A stretch of 64,000 nucleotides of DNA from Babesia bovis T2Bo (Eukaryota; Apicomplexa; Aconoidasida; Piroplasmida; Babesiidae), in the NCBI RefSeq assembly GCF_000165395.2, contig NW_026261571.1, positions 186,001 to 250,000 of the forward strand. Reading direction: 5' to 3'. Every line of letters begins with the position of its first letter. Positions within the stretch are counted from its first letter, which is position 1. Shown here one piece after another: positions 63,047 to 64,000 of this stretch. The notes beneath the pieces were generated by a model. That model made no database searches. It was not told where the DNA came from and worked only from the letters and a program-made list of their open reading frames with translations. A program made the position numbers and the translations under genes.

Positions 63047-64000
63047 TTACAAGGCTTCGTTTTCTAAAATGTCCCATATGGGTTTGCATTCTTCGCAACA
63101 CCGTTTTTCTTGCTCGTTGATGCGTGCTGGTACCTCGTAGTGTGTTTCTGAGGTGTTTACATCAGCGTTAACCTATGTGAATATGATACCATACATTGTA
63201 CACTTACATAAACTGGGTACGGTATGTGCAGTTTGCAGATATCCCTGATGGCTTCGCAATCACAAGCTCCGGCGAGTTCTTCAACTTGTTGCGGCTGTAG
63301 ATTGAATTCTTCCATGGGTTTTTCTTTTGCTGCCTTTGCAATTGCCGATTCAGGCGGCCCCTTCTTTTCATAAAGGTCCCTTGGTGTATCTGCATCGGAT
63401 GAACTCATGTGACTTATTCTTTACCTAAATTAGGATCGTACTGCGGGCATCCTTCTGGGTATAAGTGCGATTGGTCGTAGTTGGTATACTGCGGCGGTAT
63501 TCTGAAATAGTTCACAAAAACGGAGAAAGAGCAGAAGGGTGGTACTGACAGATTGCTACATGGTATTTCAATATCATCCATCCAGAATCCTGGGCATGCT
63601 ATTAGCGTGCCTATACATTGTACGAAGCACAGTGGGAATGTTTGCGTTACGTTAGCCGCTCCCGTCATGCAGATTGGGAATAAACTTGCACAGTACATTC
63701 CCAGGTATATGGTAGCGCACAGATAATACTGTGCATCGCTCGTGTGTCCAACCTTTGCTGCATACTTGGCGGGAAATGATGATATGACTCCATTCATCAC
63801 AGAGTCCGTGATATCTGCCATTACGAAATCGGTTGCCGATATAGGGTACAAAACAGATCCCAAGCAATTCATACCGGTGAGCATTGGCAGGCACGGTAGG
63901 TTCCTACGATATTGGATACTCTGCATAATTACACTTACTGTCCAATGATCGGTGGTGGTACGATATCGACTATGATTGCCACAACGGTTTGCAATATGCC
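63047..64000 (-). CDS. Cysteine-rich protein, partial (5' end beyond window); Frizzled-like Cys spacing
   Basis: Exons complement of 63939-64000 (open at the edge), 63425-63903, 63208-63389 and 63047-63172; introns are each 35 bp. The visible part is about 282 aa. A cysteine-rich section, YYLCATIYLGMYCASLFPIC, then PLCFVQCIGTLIAC and IPCSNL, resembles the second half of a Frizzled CRD by Cys spacing; this is inference from pattern only. A second Cys group (CDCEAIRDIC; CCEECKPIW) is at the C-terminus. Unspliced, the DNA appears as two genes, one stopping at 63414 and another starting at 63408; a 35-bp GTAAAG/GCAG intron spans that stop and start and joins the frames exactly. The hydrophobic N-terminal segment seen (ILQTVVAIIVDIV) could be a membrane helix. 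Confidence 0.68.

Noticed and set aside
63157..63408. Separate small gene starting at 63408
   Set aside because: A typical 35-bp intron spanning the preceding stop and this ATG joins it in phase to the upstream frame, making one gene.

Overview
The window is nuclear DNA of a eukaryote, most likely a piroplasmid apicomplexan (Babesia/Theileria group). The evidence is: intron-split genes whose introns are nearly all 33-40 bp; long intron-free genes beside them; an apicoplast-type elongation factor G with a signal-peptide exon; apicomplexan-style multi-repeat organellar proteins; a MATH-domain giant protein; and several secreted proteins without obvious relatives outside the group. I cannot name the species. 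Nothing looks prokaryotic, viral or recently transferred, and I see no CRISPR array, transposon or tRNA gene.

Layout. 0-8.4 kb: importin-beta-like karyopherin (+), a four-exon leader-bearing protein, a secreted 448-aa protein with internally repeated domains, then about 2 kb without an intact gene. 8.4-16.4 kb: a large helical, probably organellar protein (-), a KMT5/SET8-type histone methyltransferase (+), a TAF10-like TFIID subunit (-), and the GTPase DRG2 (-). 16.7-22 kb: apicoplast EF-G (+), a MYND-finger protein (-), TCTP (-). 22-30.2 kb: a 2404-aa protein joining an AVL9-type DENN module, long acidic repeats and a C-terminal MORN array (+), then a four-exon Cgi121/TPRKB (KEOPS) gene (-). 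30.4-35.8 kb: a heptatricopeptide-like protein, a basic putative organellar protein, tRNA dihydrouridine synthase Dus1, a small leader-bearing protein, and prefoldin 6 (all +). 35.8-40.1 kb: a secreted tandem SUEL-lectin-like protein (-), a possible 45-aa gene (-), glutathione synthetase (-). 40.3 kb: U5 snRNA (+). 41.4-49.5 kb: a 2696-aa MATH protein (+). 49.6-57.7 kb: mitochondrial 2-oxoglutarate dehydrogenase E2 (-), a secreted 236-aa protein (+), Vps8 (-). 59.4-64 kb: an Asn/Tyr/Met-rich protein (+), a seven-exon 240-aa protein (+), and the 3' part of a cysteine-rich protein (-) running off the right edge.

The genes are mostly independent housekeeping functions rather than a cluster. Recurrent themes are gene expression (SET8, TAF10, U5, Dus1, Cgi121, EF-G), membrane traffic (AVL9-like, Vps8, importin) and organelle biology (EF-G, E2, organellar RNA-binding-type repeats). 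Gene ends are very tightly packed: several convergent pairs have stop codons only 25-45 bp apart. Many genes are seen only after removing very short introns by hand; those exon joins were chosen for GT-AG (once GC-AG) sites, phase continuity and family similarity recalled from knowledge, and have not been checked against transcripts or databases.
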